This document shows, piece after piece, positions 1 to 8,507 of a stretch of 34,829 nt of DNA. The notes beneath the pieces are model-generated. The model did no database searches. It saw only the letters and a list, made by a program, of their open reading frames with translations, and was not told the origin of the DNA. The number at the start of each line of letters is the position of its first letter. Position 1 is the stretch's first letter. Source of the DNA: a virus; the IMG/VR virus record IMGVR_UViG_3300046167_000175, positions 1 through 34,829 of that record; one strand, written 5' to 3'. The position numbers were made by a program, and so were the translations under genes.

Positions 1-1
1 T

Positions 2-535
2 ATTGCACAGGCAGCGCAGGAAGCTATTGATGGTTTGTATTTAGGCGCACAGGCGTCTGACCCAACCGTCGATCTAAATGGTGACCCTGTTACGGCAGGT
101 GACTGGTACTTTAACACAACATCTAATGTGAGCAGAGTCTACAGCGGCTCATCCTGGTTAAATACGGCTAACGCAGGTACGGTCACTAGCGTAGGCGGCA
201 CAGGTTCAGTCAACGGTGTCACACTTACAGGCACAGTAACTTCTTCAGGTAACCTCACGTTAGGCGGAACTTTAGGAGGCATTACGGCCTCACAGCTTAA
301 CTCTCAGAACATTAGTCAGTGGACTAACGACAGTGGGTATACCACAAACACGGGTACAGTCACTCCGTCTAGCACAGATACGTTTACTAACAAGTCAGGT
401 AACATTAGTCAGTGGACTAACAACAGTGGCTACATAACAGGCAATGAAACAATTACATTAACTGGAGCTATTACTGGCTCTGGCACGACTTCTATAGCAA
501 CCACACTGTCCACAGTTGACGGAGGCACATACTAA
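2..535 (+). CDS. Tail fibre protein, C-terminal part (5' end cut by window edge)
   Basis: The frame is open from base 2 with no start codon, and begins with an Ala-rich stretch before a YLGAQASDPTVD segment typical of podovirus tail fibres. The rest is Gly/Thr/Ser-rich beta-strand sequence with two copies of an NISQWTN(D/N)SGY motif 31 residues apart, encoded by an identical 21-bp repeat at 308-328 and 401-421. It ends in VDGGTY, like the small protein at 8504-8737. Base 1 completes the unfinished codon at base 34829, so this joins in frame with the N-terminal fibre at 34267-34829 to give about 365 residues if the molecule is circular. The TAA overlaps nothing; the next ATG follows directly at 536. 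The predicted role is host receptor binding at the virion tail. The family call is firm; the receptor is unknown. Confidence 0.85.
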   Translation: MAQAAQEAIDGLYLGAQASDPTVDLNGDPVTAGDWYFNTTSNVSRVYSGSSWLNTANAGTVTSVGGTGSVNGVTLTGTVTSSGNLTLGGTLGGITASQLNSQNISQWTNDSGYTTNTGTVTPSSTDTFTNKSGNISQWTNNSGYITGNETITLTGAITGSGTTSIATTLSTVDGGTY

Positions 536-2437
536 ATGACTACTATTATTACTAAGAATGGCTCAGGTGCGCCCACAGCAGGGCAGTTAAGTGAAGGCGA
601 ACTCGCAGTAGACTTGACTAACAAAGAACTCTACACCAAGTCTGGATCAACTGTTATAAAGATTGGAGGAACAGGGGGTGGTGAAACAGGGACCTTTACA
701 GACCTGACTGCAACCTCAAGCTTTACGTCACCCGGCATCGACGACAACGCTAATGCTACGGCTATCACGATTGATTCCAGTGAGAACGTGGGCATTGGTC
801 GTGACACTCCCTCAGAGAAGCTCGACGTAATGACTGCCGAGAACGCAGACCTCGGGCCTATCTCCATCGCTTTAGGCGGCCCTTCAACCAACAACCGAAG
901 AGCCCTTTGGACGAAGGACACAACTACTCGTGACATGTCGTTTTATGCGGCTGCAGGTGCCTCAACATCTAATACTGTGTTCTATAGAAATAATACAGAC
1001 GAATCCATGCGTATCGACGCCTCAGGAAACGTGGGCATTGGCACTACGAATCCACAGAAAGAGCTAGAAGTTCATAGTGATGGGACAACCCAAGTCAGGC
1101 TCGTTGGTGGTGACACTGGCGGCGCTATCCTTAACTTTGGTACTGCTGCCATACCAGCAGATGCTCGCATGGTCTACAGCAACGTAAGCAAACTTATGCA
1201 GTTCCGTACAAACAACGGGGCTTATGCCCTTAACATAGATGGCACAGGAAACGTGGGCATTGGTACTGCGAGTCCTGACGCTACTTTGACAGTAAAGCCC
1301 CAGTCAGCAGCAATTGGCACACATGAGAATCAAAACTGGTCGTATGACTCGACTAATACAGGCGTTGAATTTGATCTGAAGCTAAAGCAAGTCGTATCTT
1401 CTGGGTTGGTTAAGTACAAGTTTGATTTGCGAAACTCTGGTACTTCATACGACAACAACCTCGTGCTTGATCGCGGAAACGTGGGCATTGGCGTAACTGA
1501 TCCTCAACATTCCTTAGACATAAACACTGGTGCTACAACTAGGGTTAAGACAGGCGATGGAACGCGATCACTTATATCTGGTGTCTGGTCTAGTAAACCA
1601 AGGATACAAGCCAGCGGAGCTGATTTGGATATAACGGCTGTCGGCTCAAACGCTATTACCATGCAAACAAATGGCACCGAGCGCATGCGTATCGACAGCT
1701 CAGGAAACTTACTGGTTGGGACTGCATCTGCCGGAGCATTAGCCTCTCCGAACAGAGGACTTATTGATATAAATGGTAGCTCAGACAGCGCACTGGAGTT
1801 TAAAACTGCAGGAGTAACTCACGGCTACCTTTATGAAAGCGGTAGCGAATTCAGAGTGGCTAACTTAACAGCACACCCGCTTACGTTCTACACCGATAAC
1901 AACGAGCGTATGCGTCTCGACGCCTCAGGAAACTTGCAACTAGGCATCACTAGCGGCAGTAACAGGCGCCTTTATCTACGGGCCTCTGCAAACAACAGCA
2001 CCAACTATGCTTGCCAGATGGAAAACTCAGGCGCTCAAAACTTGTTCTTTGTTAGGTCAGACGGTGCATTCAACACAGGCGAAGGAACAAGCTCTCCCTA
2101 CAACAATACAACAGCCGCAGCCGCTAACTTGAATGTATCGTCTAATGGGTTTCTAGGGCGTTCTACATCATCTATCCGATACAAAGAGAACGTCAGGGAT
2201 TACACGGGGTCTATCGACGCCTTACGTCCTGTCATGTTCAACAGTATCAACGAGGATGATGACAAGGACTACGCTGGATTCATCGCTGAAGAAGTCCATG
2301 AGACTGGTCTGGTTGAGTTCGTGCAGTATGACGATCAAGGCCGACCCGATGCTGTGAACTACGCCAACATGGTTGCTTTGCTGGTTAAAGAAATCCAAGA
2401 CTTAAAAGCCGAAGTAGCGGCACTCAAAGGAGCATAA
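536..2437 (+). CDS. Tail fibre/spike with C-terminal S74 self-cleaving chaperone
   Basis: 633 residues. The N-terminus (GELAVDLTNKELYT) is of the phage fibre type. The middle holds repeated modules around a GNVGIGT-like turn (residues about 80, 165, 240, 315, with looser copies near 390 and 470) and ERMRIDxSGN linkers, as in trimeric beta-structured fibres. Three modules share an identical 17-bp DNA segment (1025-1041, 1247-1263, 1475-1491). The last ~90 residues are a Peptidase_S74 intramolecular chaperone domain: SSIRYKEN with the expected Ser545/Lys550 pair (five apart) and a long C-terminal helix. In the family this domain trimerises the fibre and then cuts itself off, removing about 89 residues here. 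It probably forms the distal adsorption device with the preceding fibre. Confidence 0.9.
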   Translation: MTTIITKNGSGAPTAGQLSEGELAVDLTNKELYTKSGSTVIKIGGTGGGETGTFTDLTATSSFTSPGIDDNANATAITIDSSENVGIGRDTPSEKLDVMTAENADLGPISIALGGPSTNNRRALWTKDTTTRDMSFYAAAGASTSNTVFYRNNTDESMRIDASGNVGIGTTNPQKELEVHSDGTTQVRLVGGDTGGAILNFGTAAIPADARMVYSNVSKLMQFRTNNGAYALNIDGTGNVGIGTASPDATLTVKPQSAAIGTHENQNWSYDSTNTGVEFDLKLKQVVSSGLVKYKFDLRNSGTSYDNNLVLDRGNVGIGVTDPQHSLDINTGATTRVKTGDGTRSLISGVWSSKPRIQASGADLDITAVGSNAITMQTNGTERMRIDSSGNLLVGTASAGALASPNRGLIDINGSSDSALEFKTAGVTHGYLYESGSEFRVANLTAHPLTFYTDNNERMRLDASGNLQLGITSGSNRRLYLRASANNSTNYACQMENSGAQNLFFVRSDGAFNTGEGTSSPYNNTTAAAANLNVSSNGFLGRSTSSIRYKENVRDYTGSIDALRPVMFNSINEDDDKDYAGFIAEEVHETGLVEFVQYDDQGRPDAVNYANMVALLVKEIQDLKAEVAALKGA

Positions 2438-2440
2438 AGA

Positions 2441-2788
2441 ATGACAACGATTACATGGACAGTTTCATCCCTAGACTACGAAGTATCCAAAGATGGTCTA
2501 GACAACGTAGCTACTGTAGCCCACTGGCGCTGCACAGGTGAAGATGCAGACGGTAACGTAGGTTCAGCGTACGGCACTAAGTCTCTTCCAGATCCTTCTG
2601 CGGATAACTTCATGCCTTGGGACAAGATTACTGAGGAAACTGTGCTGGGCTGGCTCGTAGCTGAGATGGCTACAAATAAGATGGACGACACGCCCTCTGA
2701 GCAGGAGTCTGTAGAAGCCGCTGTAAACGCCCAGATTGCTGAGAAGGCTAACCCTACTTGTGGCTCAGGTACGCCTTGGGCATCATGA
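2441..2788 (+). CDS. Small hypothetical protein downstream of fibres
   Basis: 115 residues, starting MTTITWTVSSLDYEV, with an HWRCTG motif and one further Cys near the C-terminus. Small proteins of this kind often follow fibre genes in marine phages; some are thought to be fibre-assembly or appendage proteins, but I cannot assign a function. There is no signal peptide or membrane helix. It starts 3 bases after the S74 fibre stop, and its TGA shares ATGA with the lipoprotein gene that follows, so it belongs to the same translationally coupled run. Confidence 0.75.
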   Translation: MTTITWTVSSLDYEVSKDGLDNVATVAHWRCTGEDADGNVGSAYGTKSLPDPSADNFMPWDKITEETVLGWLVAEMATNKMDDTPSEQESVEAAVNAQIAEKANPTCGSGTPWAS

Positions 2789-2925
2789 AAACCTTAGCAG
2801 CCCTAGCGCTCGTGTTACTCTGTGGATGCTCAGGCACACTACGAGAGAAATCTACGATCTGTCTGGGCTTCTGTTCGCACACTGAAGTTGAAACTGAGAC
2901 TCACACAAAGGACATTAAGAAATGA
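2785..2925 (+). CDS. Small lipoprotein, possible outer spanin (Rz1-like)
   Basis: A 46-residue reading frame overlapping both neighbours by ATGA (2785-2788 and 2922-2925). The product starts with Lys, has a hydrophobic core (LAALALVLL) and then CGCS, which fits a lipobox with the lipidated Cys near residue 15. The mature part is about 32 residues, polar, with two more cysteines. It lies directly before the holin-type genes. A tiny lipoprotein in a lysis cassette suggests an outer-membrane spanin subunit, but no classical Rz partner is embedded around it, so the spanin role is an inference. The start is fixed by the overlap. Confidence 0.65.
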   Translation: MKTLAALALVLLCGCSGTLREKSTICLGFCSHTEVETETHTKDIKK

Positions 2926-3248
2926 AGGCATTAACTTTCCTATTAGCTTTAGTTGCTTTTACTGCGTCTGCTGCTGAACTTTACTTAGAGGATGGTACGG
3001 TAGTTGCTTTGCCTGTAGGCTCCAAGGTGTACGTAGATGACGAGACTGTGTGGTCGTTTACTAGGTTTGATGAAGGCGGCTTTGACATTCGACCTTTGAC
3101 GCCTCTGATAGAAGTAACAGAAGTTTGTCAAGACTCAGGGTTTACCTTTGGTGGAGACTCTGTTGTCTGCGAGGAAGAAGTAGTTGTAGAAGAAGAAGAA
3201 ACAGAAGAGTGTGACTCTTTAACCTTTGGCGGCTCTGGTGGTTGTTAG
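2922..3248 (+). CDS. Secreted acidic protein with two Cys-bracketed TFGG loops
   Basis: 108 residues with a clear Sec signal peptide (MKALTFLLALVAFTASAA, cleavage after about residue 18). The mature part is acidic, with a Glu-rich run near residues 84-96. Two motifs stand out: FTFGG at 74-78 lies between C69 and C83, and LTFGG at 100-104 lies between C97 and C108, so each may sit in a disulfide loop once exported. The same [LF]TFGG motif occurs five times in the protein at 3921-6335. I do not recognise a family. Its place between the lipoprotein and the holin suggests a periplasmic or envelope role at lysis, or a small virion-associated factor. Confidence 0.7.
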   Translation: MKALTFLLALVAFTASAAELYLEDGTVVALPVGSKVYVDDETVWSFTRFDEGGFDIRPLTPLIEVTEVCQDSGFTFGGDSVVCEEEVVVEEEETEECDSLTFGGSGGC

Positions 3249-3250
3249 CC

Positions 3251-3523
3251 GTGGAAGTCAGTGAGTACAGAATAGAGCGTATGGAGAAGGCTTTAGACAA
3301 AGTGTGTGAAGCCGTTAGTCAGATTGCTGTAGTTGATGAAAGGTTACTATCGTTACTCAACAGAATGGAGCGTTTTGAGAAGCGCCTCGACGAGCAAGAA
3401 GATAAAGTTATTGAGTTGTCAGAAGATGTCATTCTTAACTCAAAGCTAATAAAGACCAGCGAAAGATTCTTCTGGATAGGTGTCAGTGCTGTGGCATCGT
3501 TTGTTGTTTACATGGTGCGCTAA
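3251..3523 (+). CDS. Coiled-coil protein with C-terminal membrane helix (XhlA-like lysis accessory?)
   Basis: About 90 residues from the GTG at 3251, which has GGTGG 9 bases upstream; a TTG at 3242 would overlap the previous gene without a better ribosome site. The first ~65 residues form an amphipathic coiled coil rich in Glu/Lys/Leu. The last ~18 (FFWIGVSAVASFVVYMV) form one transmembrane helix ending in Arg. This layout matches XhlA-type membrane-associated lysis accessories and some small holins. The stop overlaps the next ATG by one base (TAATG at 3521-3525), coupling it to the 3TM holin gene. The function is inferred from topology and context only. Confidence 0.65.
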   Translation: MEVSEYRIERMEKALDKVCEAVSQIAVVDERLLSLLNRMERFEKRLDEQEDKVIELSEDVILNSKLIKTSERFFWIGVSAVASFVVYMVR

Positions 3524-3921
3524 TGTTGGAACTATTGATTGGCCCAGTTACTTCATTGCTTGATAAGTTCATCCCAGACTCAGATGAAAGGAATAGGCTT
3601 GCCCATGAAATATCTACAATGGCTGAAAGACACGCTCAAGAGTTGGCTAAAGCCCAGATTGCAGTTAACAAAGAAGAAGCTAAAAGTACTTCTCTCTTTG
3701 TGTCTGGCTGGCGTCCAGCGGTTGGGTGGGTGTGTGTTAGCGGAATGGCATTTAATTTTATCTGCGTCCCTCTTGGGAATTTTACCCTTACTCTATCTGG
3801 TGTGGATGTTTTTTTGCCGTCCTTGGATTTGAGTCAGATGATGCCAGTGCTTATGGGTATGTTGGGCTTAGGGGCCATGCGCTCTTTTGAGAAAGCCAAA
3901 GGCTGTGCGAGGGATAAATAA
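3523..3921 (+). CDS. Holin of the GTA_holin_3TM type
   Basis: 132 residues. The first ~60 form a charged helix (DKFIPDSDERNRLAHEI, then an ELAKAQIAVNKEEAKS stretch), followed by the family hallmark SGWRPAVGWVC and hydrophobic helices at about 63-85 and 103-120. This is the usual arrangement in the 3TM holin family of gene transfer agents and marine phages. It would make holes in the inner membrane at the timed end of infection to release the M15 endolysin, which in this genome is encoded far away, next to the terminase. The gene overlaps the next ATG by one base (TAATG at 3919-3923). Confidence 0.82.
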   Translation: MLELLIGPVTSLLDKFIPDSDERNRLAHEISTMAERHAQELAKAQIAVNKEEAKSTSLFVSGWRPAVGWVCVSGMAFNFICVPLGNFTLTLSGVDVFLPSLDLSQMMPVLMGMLGLGAMRSFEKAKGCARDK

Positions 3922-6335
3922 TGGCTGTAGGTAGAGATGTGATGGGCGCTGACGGCCTAACTAACGCAGAGCGATATGCGAAGAGGCAGGCTGATAAGAA
4001 GGCTAGGCAGGCGGCTTTTAGGGCGCAGCAGGACGCCAACAAAGCTGCGGCTGCACCTTCTGTGTCAAGCCCTAGTAGTATGTTTGGTGGCCTCTTAGGT
4101 ACAGTAAAGCAAGCAACAACACCAACACCTACGGAAACTTTAGGCTTTGGACACTCACAACCAGAGCCTATAAAGACCCCACCACCGTCTGCTCCGTTTT
4201 CTACTTCTGCTCCTGAGCCTGAAGAAGACGACGGATTGTACACAATGATCCTGCATCAAGAGACTGGCGATAACGCTGTAAGTCTCTTTGGTGCTACAGG
4301 CCAAGATACTCAAGCCCTTAGTTGGTCACCTACTCAGGTAACACGTTCGGATTTACAAGAGGCGTATAACGATAGTACTAACCTTCAGAATGTCTTTGGA
4401 TCTTTTGATAGGTATATGGATTACATTGAAGAGTCCTCTGACATGATTGAGGCTCAAGACTGGTTTTCTCAGGAAGGCATAGACCAGACTACAGCAGCGC
4501 AAGAGCAACAAGAAGAAGACGACTTAGCTTTTGGGCCAGGACAACAGACGCCAGCAGACGACACACAGCAATCTGATGCTAACGCTCGACAGGGCGCTTA
4601 TGCTTCTTGGATGAACAGCGCAGAAAACCAAGCGTTAATGAACAAGTACGGAATTCCTACTGAAGAGTTTACTAACGAGAAAGGCGATAGGTTTCGTTGG
4701 ACGGGTACAGGCTTTGCGCGTACCTACAAGATGGACAGGACAGACTTTGGTGATTACGTTTTAGCCGCTGGAGCTGCTACGTTGATGTTAGCAGCTCCAC
4801 AACTTGCTGCTCAATTAGTTGCAACTACAGGAATGTCGGCTGCGTCGGCAGGGGCAATAGCTAGTGCAAGTTTAAGTCTTGCAAGCCAAGCAGCTACTAC
4901 TGGCGATGTAGATTTAGATACTGTTATTCAAGATACTCTTAGTGGTGCTGCTGGTGGTCTATTTGGAAATGCTAATGAAGTAACGTCTATTGGTGCTGGA
5001 GACATAGCTAACGCTATAAGAGACGCTATTAACGATGTGTCTGACGGAGAGTTTGGTAGCGACTACGGTGATATTGTTTGGCAAGACGTAGATGTTACTG
5101 ATGTACTTGGCGACCTTCAAATACAAATACCGAACTATGAAGTGACTGAAGAAACAGAAGCCGCCGCTGCCGCTGCTGCTGAAGAAGCCGCTGCCGCTGC
5201 TGCTGAAGAAGCTACTGCTGCTGAAGAATCTGCTGCTGCTGAAGAATCCGCCGCTGATTCTGGAGAAGACGGCGGTGGTTTAACTTTTGGGGGAGCTGCC
5301 ACTACTAAAGATAGCGGAGGCGCTGACGGAGAAGTTGCAGAAGAAGAAGGTAGATATGTCTATGAGGGCAATGGTGTTTTTAGAGACACACAATCTGGAA
5401 CAAACGATAGGTGGTTTATTCCGAATGTTGGAGACTTAGAAGTAGGCAGTACTGTAGGTGATGATTACTTAGAAAATAACAACGCCACAGTATATGAAGA
5501 CGAACTAGACGACGAAGAAATTGATGTATTTATAGACACTACAGACGAAGGCGAAGATGACTTTACATTTGGCGGCTCGACTACTAAGGATACCACAGAA
5601 GAAACTACAGAAGAAGTTGTAGAAGAAGAAGACCCTGCTGAAACTGCTAAAGACATAGCGGAGCAACTACTTAAGGACAGCACTGCTGATGATTCTGAAG
5701 GCGGTTTAACGTTTGGCGGTGCAGCCACTAAAGATGACGGTGGTGATGAAGTCGAAGAAGAAATCGAAGAAGAAGTCGAAGAAGACGGTGGTGAAGACCC
5801 CGGCGATGTTGGCTTTACCTTTGGCGGAGGCTCATCTACTAAGGACACTAAAGACGGCACAGGCTCTAGCGCCAGCGAAGGTGTCGGCGACGACGATGAT
5901 GACGATGACGACGATGGTGGTAAAGACGGTACAGGCTTTACTGACACTGAAGGCAAAGATGGTGACGGCTCTAGCGACACTGAAGGCCCCGGCGAAGAAC
6001 CCGGAGATGAGGGGCTTACGTTTGGTGGTGGTTCGTCTACTAAGGATACTAAGGACGACACAGGCTCTAGCGATACCGAAGGCGATGGTGACGGCGATGG
6101 TGACGGCGACGGTGACGGCGACGGTGACGGCGAAGAAGAGGCCATGTCTCTTTTTGAATTAACTAAAGACGCAGGAACTCCTTTAGGGTTAGGAAGAGGA
6201 ATATCTGGTGTTGAGCAGTATGGTATTTCTTATCAGCCTCCTACAGTACAGGCCATAATACAGTCACCACAAACAGATTACATGGCTTCGCTAGACAAGA
6301 TTATTAACGATAGTATGTTTAAAGGACTAATATGA
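3921..6335 (+). CDS. Long acidic, repetitive protein with five TFGG...TKD repeats
   Basis: 804 residues, family not recognised. Residues 1-270 are mixed polar sequence. About 280-330 is a hydrophobic Ala-rich stretch (AAGAATLMLAAPQLAAQL) that could be membrane-active. From ~415 the chain is Ala/Glu- then Asp/Gly-rich low complexity. It carries [LF]TFGG at residues 454, 548, 596, 632 and 699, each followed within a few residues by (S/T)TKD. Near 650 is a run of nine Asp, and near 720-737 a (Gly-Asp)n tract. The C-terminal ~55 residues return to ordinary sequence (YQPPTVQAIIQSPQ). It sits between holin and tail-tube genes, so it is probably a virion protein. The acidic Gly-Asp tracts could bind divalent cations, but this is speculation. 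Confidence 0.75.
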   Translation: MAVGRDVMGADGLTNAERYAKRQADKKARQAAFRAQQDANKAAAAPSVSSPSSMFGGLLGTVKQATTPTPTETLGFGHSQPEPIKTPPPSAPFSTSAPEPEEDDGLYTMILHQETGDNAVSLFGATGQDTQALSWSPTQVTRSDLQEAYNDSTNLQNVFGSFDRYMDYIEESSDMIEAQDWFSQEGIDQTTAAQEQQEEDDLAFGPGQQTPADDTQQSDANARQGAYASWMNSAENQALMNKYGIPTEEFTNEKGDRFRWTGTGFARTYKMDRTDFGDYVLAAGAATLMLAAPQLAAQLVATTGMSAASAGAIASASLSLASQAATTGDVDLDTVIQDTLSGAAGGLFGNANEVTSIGAGDIANAIRDAINDVSDGEFGSDYGDIVWQDVDVTDVLGDLQIQIPNYEVTEETEAAAAAAAEEAAAAAAEEATAAEESAAAEESAADSGEDGGGLTFGGAATTKDSGGADGEVAEEEGRYVYEGNGVFRDTQSGTNDRWFIPNVGDLEVGSTVGDDYLENNNATVYEDELDDEEIDVFIDTTDEGEDDFTFGGSTTKDTTEETTEEVVEEEDPAETAKDIAEQLLKDSTADDSEGGLTFGGAATKDDGGDEVEEEIEEEVEEDGGEDPGDVGFTFGGGSSTKDTKDGTGSSASEGVGDDDDDDDDDGGKDGTGFTDTEGKDGDGSSDTEGPGEEPGDEGLTFGGGSSTKDTKDDTGSSDTEGDGDGDGDGDGDGDGDGEEEAMSLFELTKDAGTPLGLGRGISGVEQYGISYQPPTVQAIIQSPQTDYMASLDKIINDSMFKGLI
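6081..6131 (+). repeat. 12-bp tandem repeat encoding (Gly-Asp)n
   Basis: Copies of a GGTGACGGCGAC-like unit (some with GAT for GAC) lie head to tail inside the acidic protein gene and encode alternating Gly and Asp. Such tracts change length by slippage and are easily collapsed in assemblies. A Gly-Asp tract also explains the misleading Ser/Pro reading frame on the other strand. Confidence 0.85.
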
Positions 6336-6976
6336 CATATTTAGAATTGGTGAATAACGTCCTGAGAAGGATACGAGAAGAGGAAGTTGCTAGCGTAAAC
6401 TCTACTACCTATAGCAAGATGATAGGTGACTTTGTTAATGACGCTAAGAAACTTGTAGAGACTTCTTGGGACTGGTCGGCCTTACGTACCACACTAACTA
6501 TTACAACTTCGGCAGACATATTTAACTATGTGCTTACAGGCAGTCAGAACCGTGTTAAAGCATTGGATGTCATTAACGATACTTCTAACTTTTTTATGGA
6601 GTACCGTACTTCTAAATGGTTTGACAATCAGTACCTCAATCAAACTCCCGCGAGTGGATCGCCACAGTTCTACACGTACAATGGTGTTGACTCCCAAGGT
6701 GATTCACAAATAGACATATACCCAAAGCCTGACGGTGTTTACACTCTCAGGTTTAACTGTGTGTTACGCAATGAAGACTTGGCTGCTGACACAGATCCTA
6801 TGTTAATACCTGCAATGCCAGTCATACATTTAGCAGTAGCCCTAGCAGCCCGTGAGAGAGGCGAGACAGGCGGTACATCAACACCTGAGTACTTTGCTAT
6901 GTCTGACAAGTATCTGTCTGACGCTATCGCTCTGGACGCACAGAAGCACCCTTACGAAACTGATTGGTATTCATAA
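6332..6976 (+). CDS. Tail tube/adaptor protein (tail tubular protein A-like)
   Basis: 214 residues; ATGA overlap with the upstream gene. It starts MTYLELVNNVLRRIREEEV and has WDWSALRTTLTI and YPKPDGVYTLRFN segments, typical of the podovirus gatekeeper/adaptor proteins that sit under the portal (functional counterpart of T7 gp11). The C-terminal helix region (IHLAVALAARERGE ... YLSDAIALDAQKHP) also fits. It would form the ring between portal and nozzle. It is followed, as expected, by the large nozzle-like gene. The family assignment rests on pattern and gene order, without a search. Confidence 0.65.
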   Translation: MTYLELVNNVLRRIREEEVASVNSTTYSKMIGDFVNDAKKLVETSWDWSALRTTLTITTSADIFNYVLTGSQNRVKALDVINDTSNFFMEYRTSKWFDNQYLNQTPASGSPQFYTYNGVDSQGDSQIDIYPKPDGVYTLRFNCVLRNEDLAADTDPMLIPAMPVIHLAVALAARERGETGGTSTPEYFAMSDKYLSDAIALDAQKHPYETDWYS

Positions 6977-6989
6977 TAGGAGCTAGTGT

Positions 6990-8507
6990 ATGGCCCAGCC
7001 ACTACAAAGTATTAATCTAGTTGCTCCTGCGTTTAAGGGTATCAACACTGAGGATTCGCCTCTAGCGCAAGACCCATCGTTTGCAGACGTTGCAGATAAC
7101 GCTGTCATTGACAAGCGCGGTCGAATTGCTGCGCGTGAAGGTTTGGACACACTAACAACAAACAAAACGGCGCTTGGTACAGACTACATACATTCTATAC
7201 ATGAGTTTTTTGATGACTCTGGTAACGAAAAGGTATTTAGTTTTGGAAACGATAAGATACTTTCTGGCACAGCCACGCTAGTAGATGAGACTCCAGCAGG
7301 ATACACCGTTGCAGAGAATGCCTGGCGTTCTGTTAACTTTAACAACGCAGCGTACTTTTTCCAGAGAGGACAAGAGCCGCTTATCTACACACACGCTGGT
7401 GGTGTCCAGACTTTTGCTTCTTACACAGGCAGCGCAACACCTACGTACCTCTGGTGCAACGAAGCGTTAGCAGCTTACGGCAGATTGTGGATAACTGACA
7501 GCAACATAGACTCACAAGTTATATACTGGTCTGACTTGCTTATTGGTACAGACTTTGCTGGTGGATCGTCTGGATCTATAGATATTTCTAAGGCTTGGCC
7601 TGATGGTTCAGACAGAATTATAGGCGTAACTGCTCACAACAATCTTTTAATTATTTTTGGTAGGCATAGCATTGTTGTATATCAAGGTGCTGATTCGCCA
7701 GCTACTATGTCAATTGTGGATACAGTTCCGGGTGTTGGCTGTGTGTGTCGCAACTCTATTCAGCACATCGGCACTGACGTTCTATTCCTAGATGACACAG
7801 GGCTTAGAAGCTTTGGCAGAACCATACAAGAAAAGTCAATGCCCATTAGCGATCTTAGCGGCAACATCAAGACAGAGTTTATTGAGACTATTGCTAATCG
7901 ACAGGGACATGTCTCGACTATCTACTCACCAGACAATACGTTTTACCTTGTGTCGTTCCCCTCTAATAACCTTACGTACTGTTTTGATCTTAAAGGCACT
8001 ACAGAAAACGGATCGTATAGAGTCACACGCTGGCCCAGTTCAGCTTTCTTTTCTTTTGAGGTATTAAGAAACGGTCAGTTTTTGGTAGGGAACACTTACG
8101 GCTTGAGCGAATATTCAGGCTACTCAGACAACGGAGCTTCTTATCGTTTTAGATACTACAGCCCCGGCTTAACCTTTGGTGATCCTTCTAAGCTTAAGAT
8201 TCTAAAGAAGCTAAGACCAACTATTGTAGGCGCTAACTCAGCTACAGTTTTTGTTAACTGGGCTTACGACTTTGATACTTCGTACAGAACTCAAGAGTAT
8301 ACAGTAGGCAACCAGACTCCAGCGTTCTACGGAGTTAGCGAGTTTACAGTTGGTGAGTTTACTGGTGGAACTTTAGTGTCACGCCGCGCTATCAACACAA
8401 CAGGTGACGGCAGCGTAGTCACTATTGGTCTTGAGTCAGACATCAACGGTTTTGCATTATCACTACAAGAAATCAACGTACTAGCATTAATAGGTAAAAC
8501 ACTATGA
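6990..8507 (+). CDS. Tail nozzle/stabilisation protein (tail tubular protein B-like)
   Basis: 505 residues with a strong ribosome site (AGGAG, 6975-6982 region). The opening (LVAPAFKGINTEDSPLAQDPSFADVADNAVIDKRGRIAAREG) is a common start for phage nozzle proteins. The middle has repeated beta-propeller-like blades (YGRLWITDSN, VIYWSDLL, NNLLIIFGRHSIVVYQG, GVGCVCRNSIQHIGTDVLFLDDTGLRSF). This pattern belongs to the podovirus tail-stabilisation/nozzle proteins (P22 gp10/T7 gp12 role). It closes the tail and contacts fibres. An LTFGD near residue 392 echoes the TFGG motif and may be chance. It overlaps the next gene by ATGA (8504-8507). Confidence 0.65.
   Translation: MAQPLQSINLVAPAFKGINTEDSPLAQDPSFADVADNAVIDKRGRIAAREGLDTLTTNKTALGTDYIHSIHEFFDDSGNEKVFSFGNDKILSGTATLVDETPAGYTVAENAWRSVNFNNAAYFFQRGQEPLIYTHAGGVQTFASYTGSATPTYLWCNEALAAYGRLWITDSNIDSQVIYWSDLLIGTDFAGGSSGSIDISKAWPDGSDRIIGVTAHNNLLIIFGRHSIVVYQGADSPATMSIVDTVPGVGCVCRNSIQHIGTDVLFLDDTGLRSFGRTIQEKSMPISDLSGNIKTEFIETIANRQGHVSTIYSPDNTFYLVSFPSNNLTYCFDLKGTTENGSYRVTRWPSSAFFSFEVLRNGQFLVGNTYGLSEYSGYSDNGASYRFRYYSPGLTFGDPSKLKILKKLRPTIVGANSATVFVNWAYDFDTSYRTQEYTVGNQTPAFYGVSEFTVGEFTGGTLVSRRAINTTGDGSVVTIGLESDINGFALSLQEINVLALIGKTL

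Noticed and set aside
308-421. 21-bp direct repeat as a mobile-element footprint
   Set aside because: It encodes the NISQWTN fibre motif in the same frame 31 residues apart, a normal fibre repeat.
5465-6145. 226-residue Ser/Pro reading frame on the minus strand
   Set aside because: It is the mirror of the Gly-Asp/Glu repeat gene; low complexity, no ribosome site, no neighbours on that strand.
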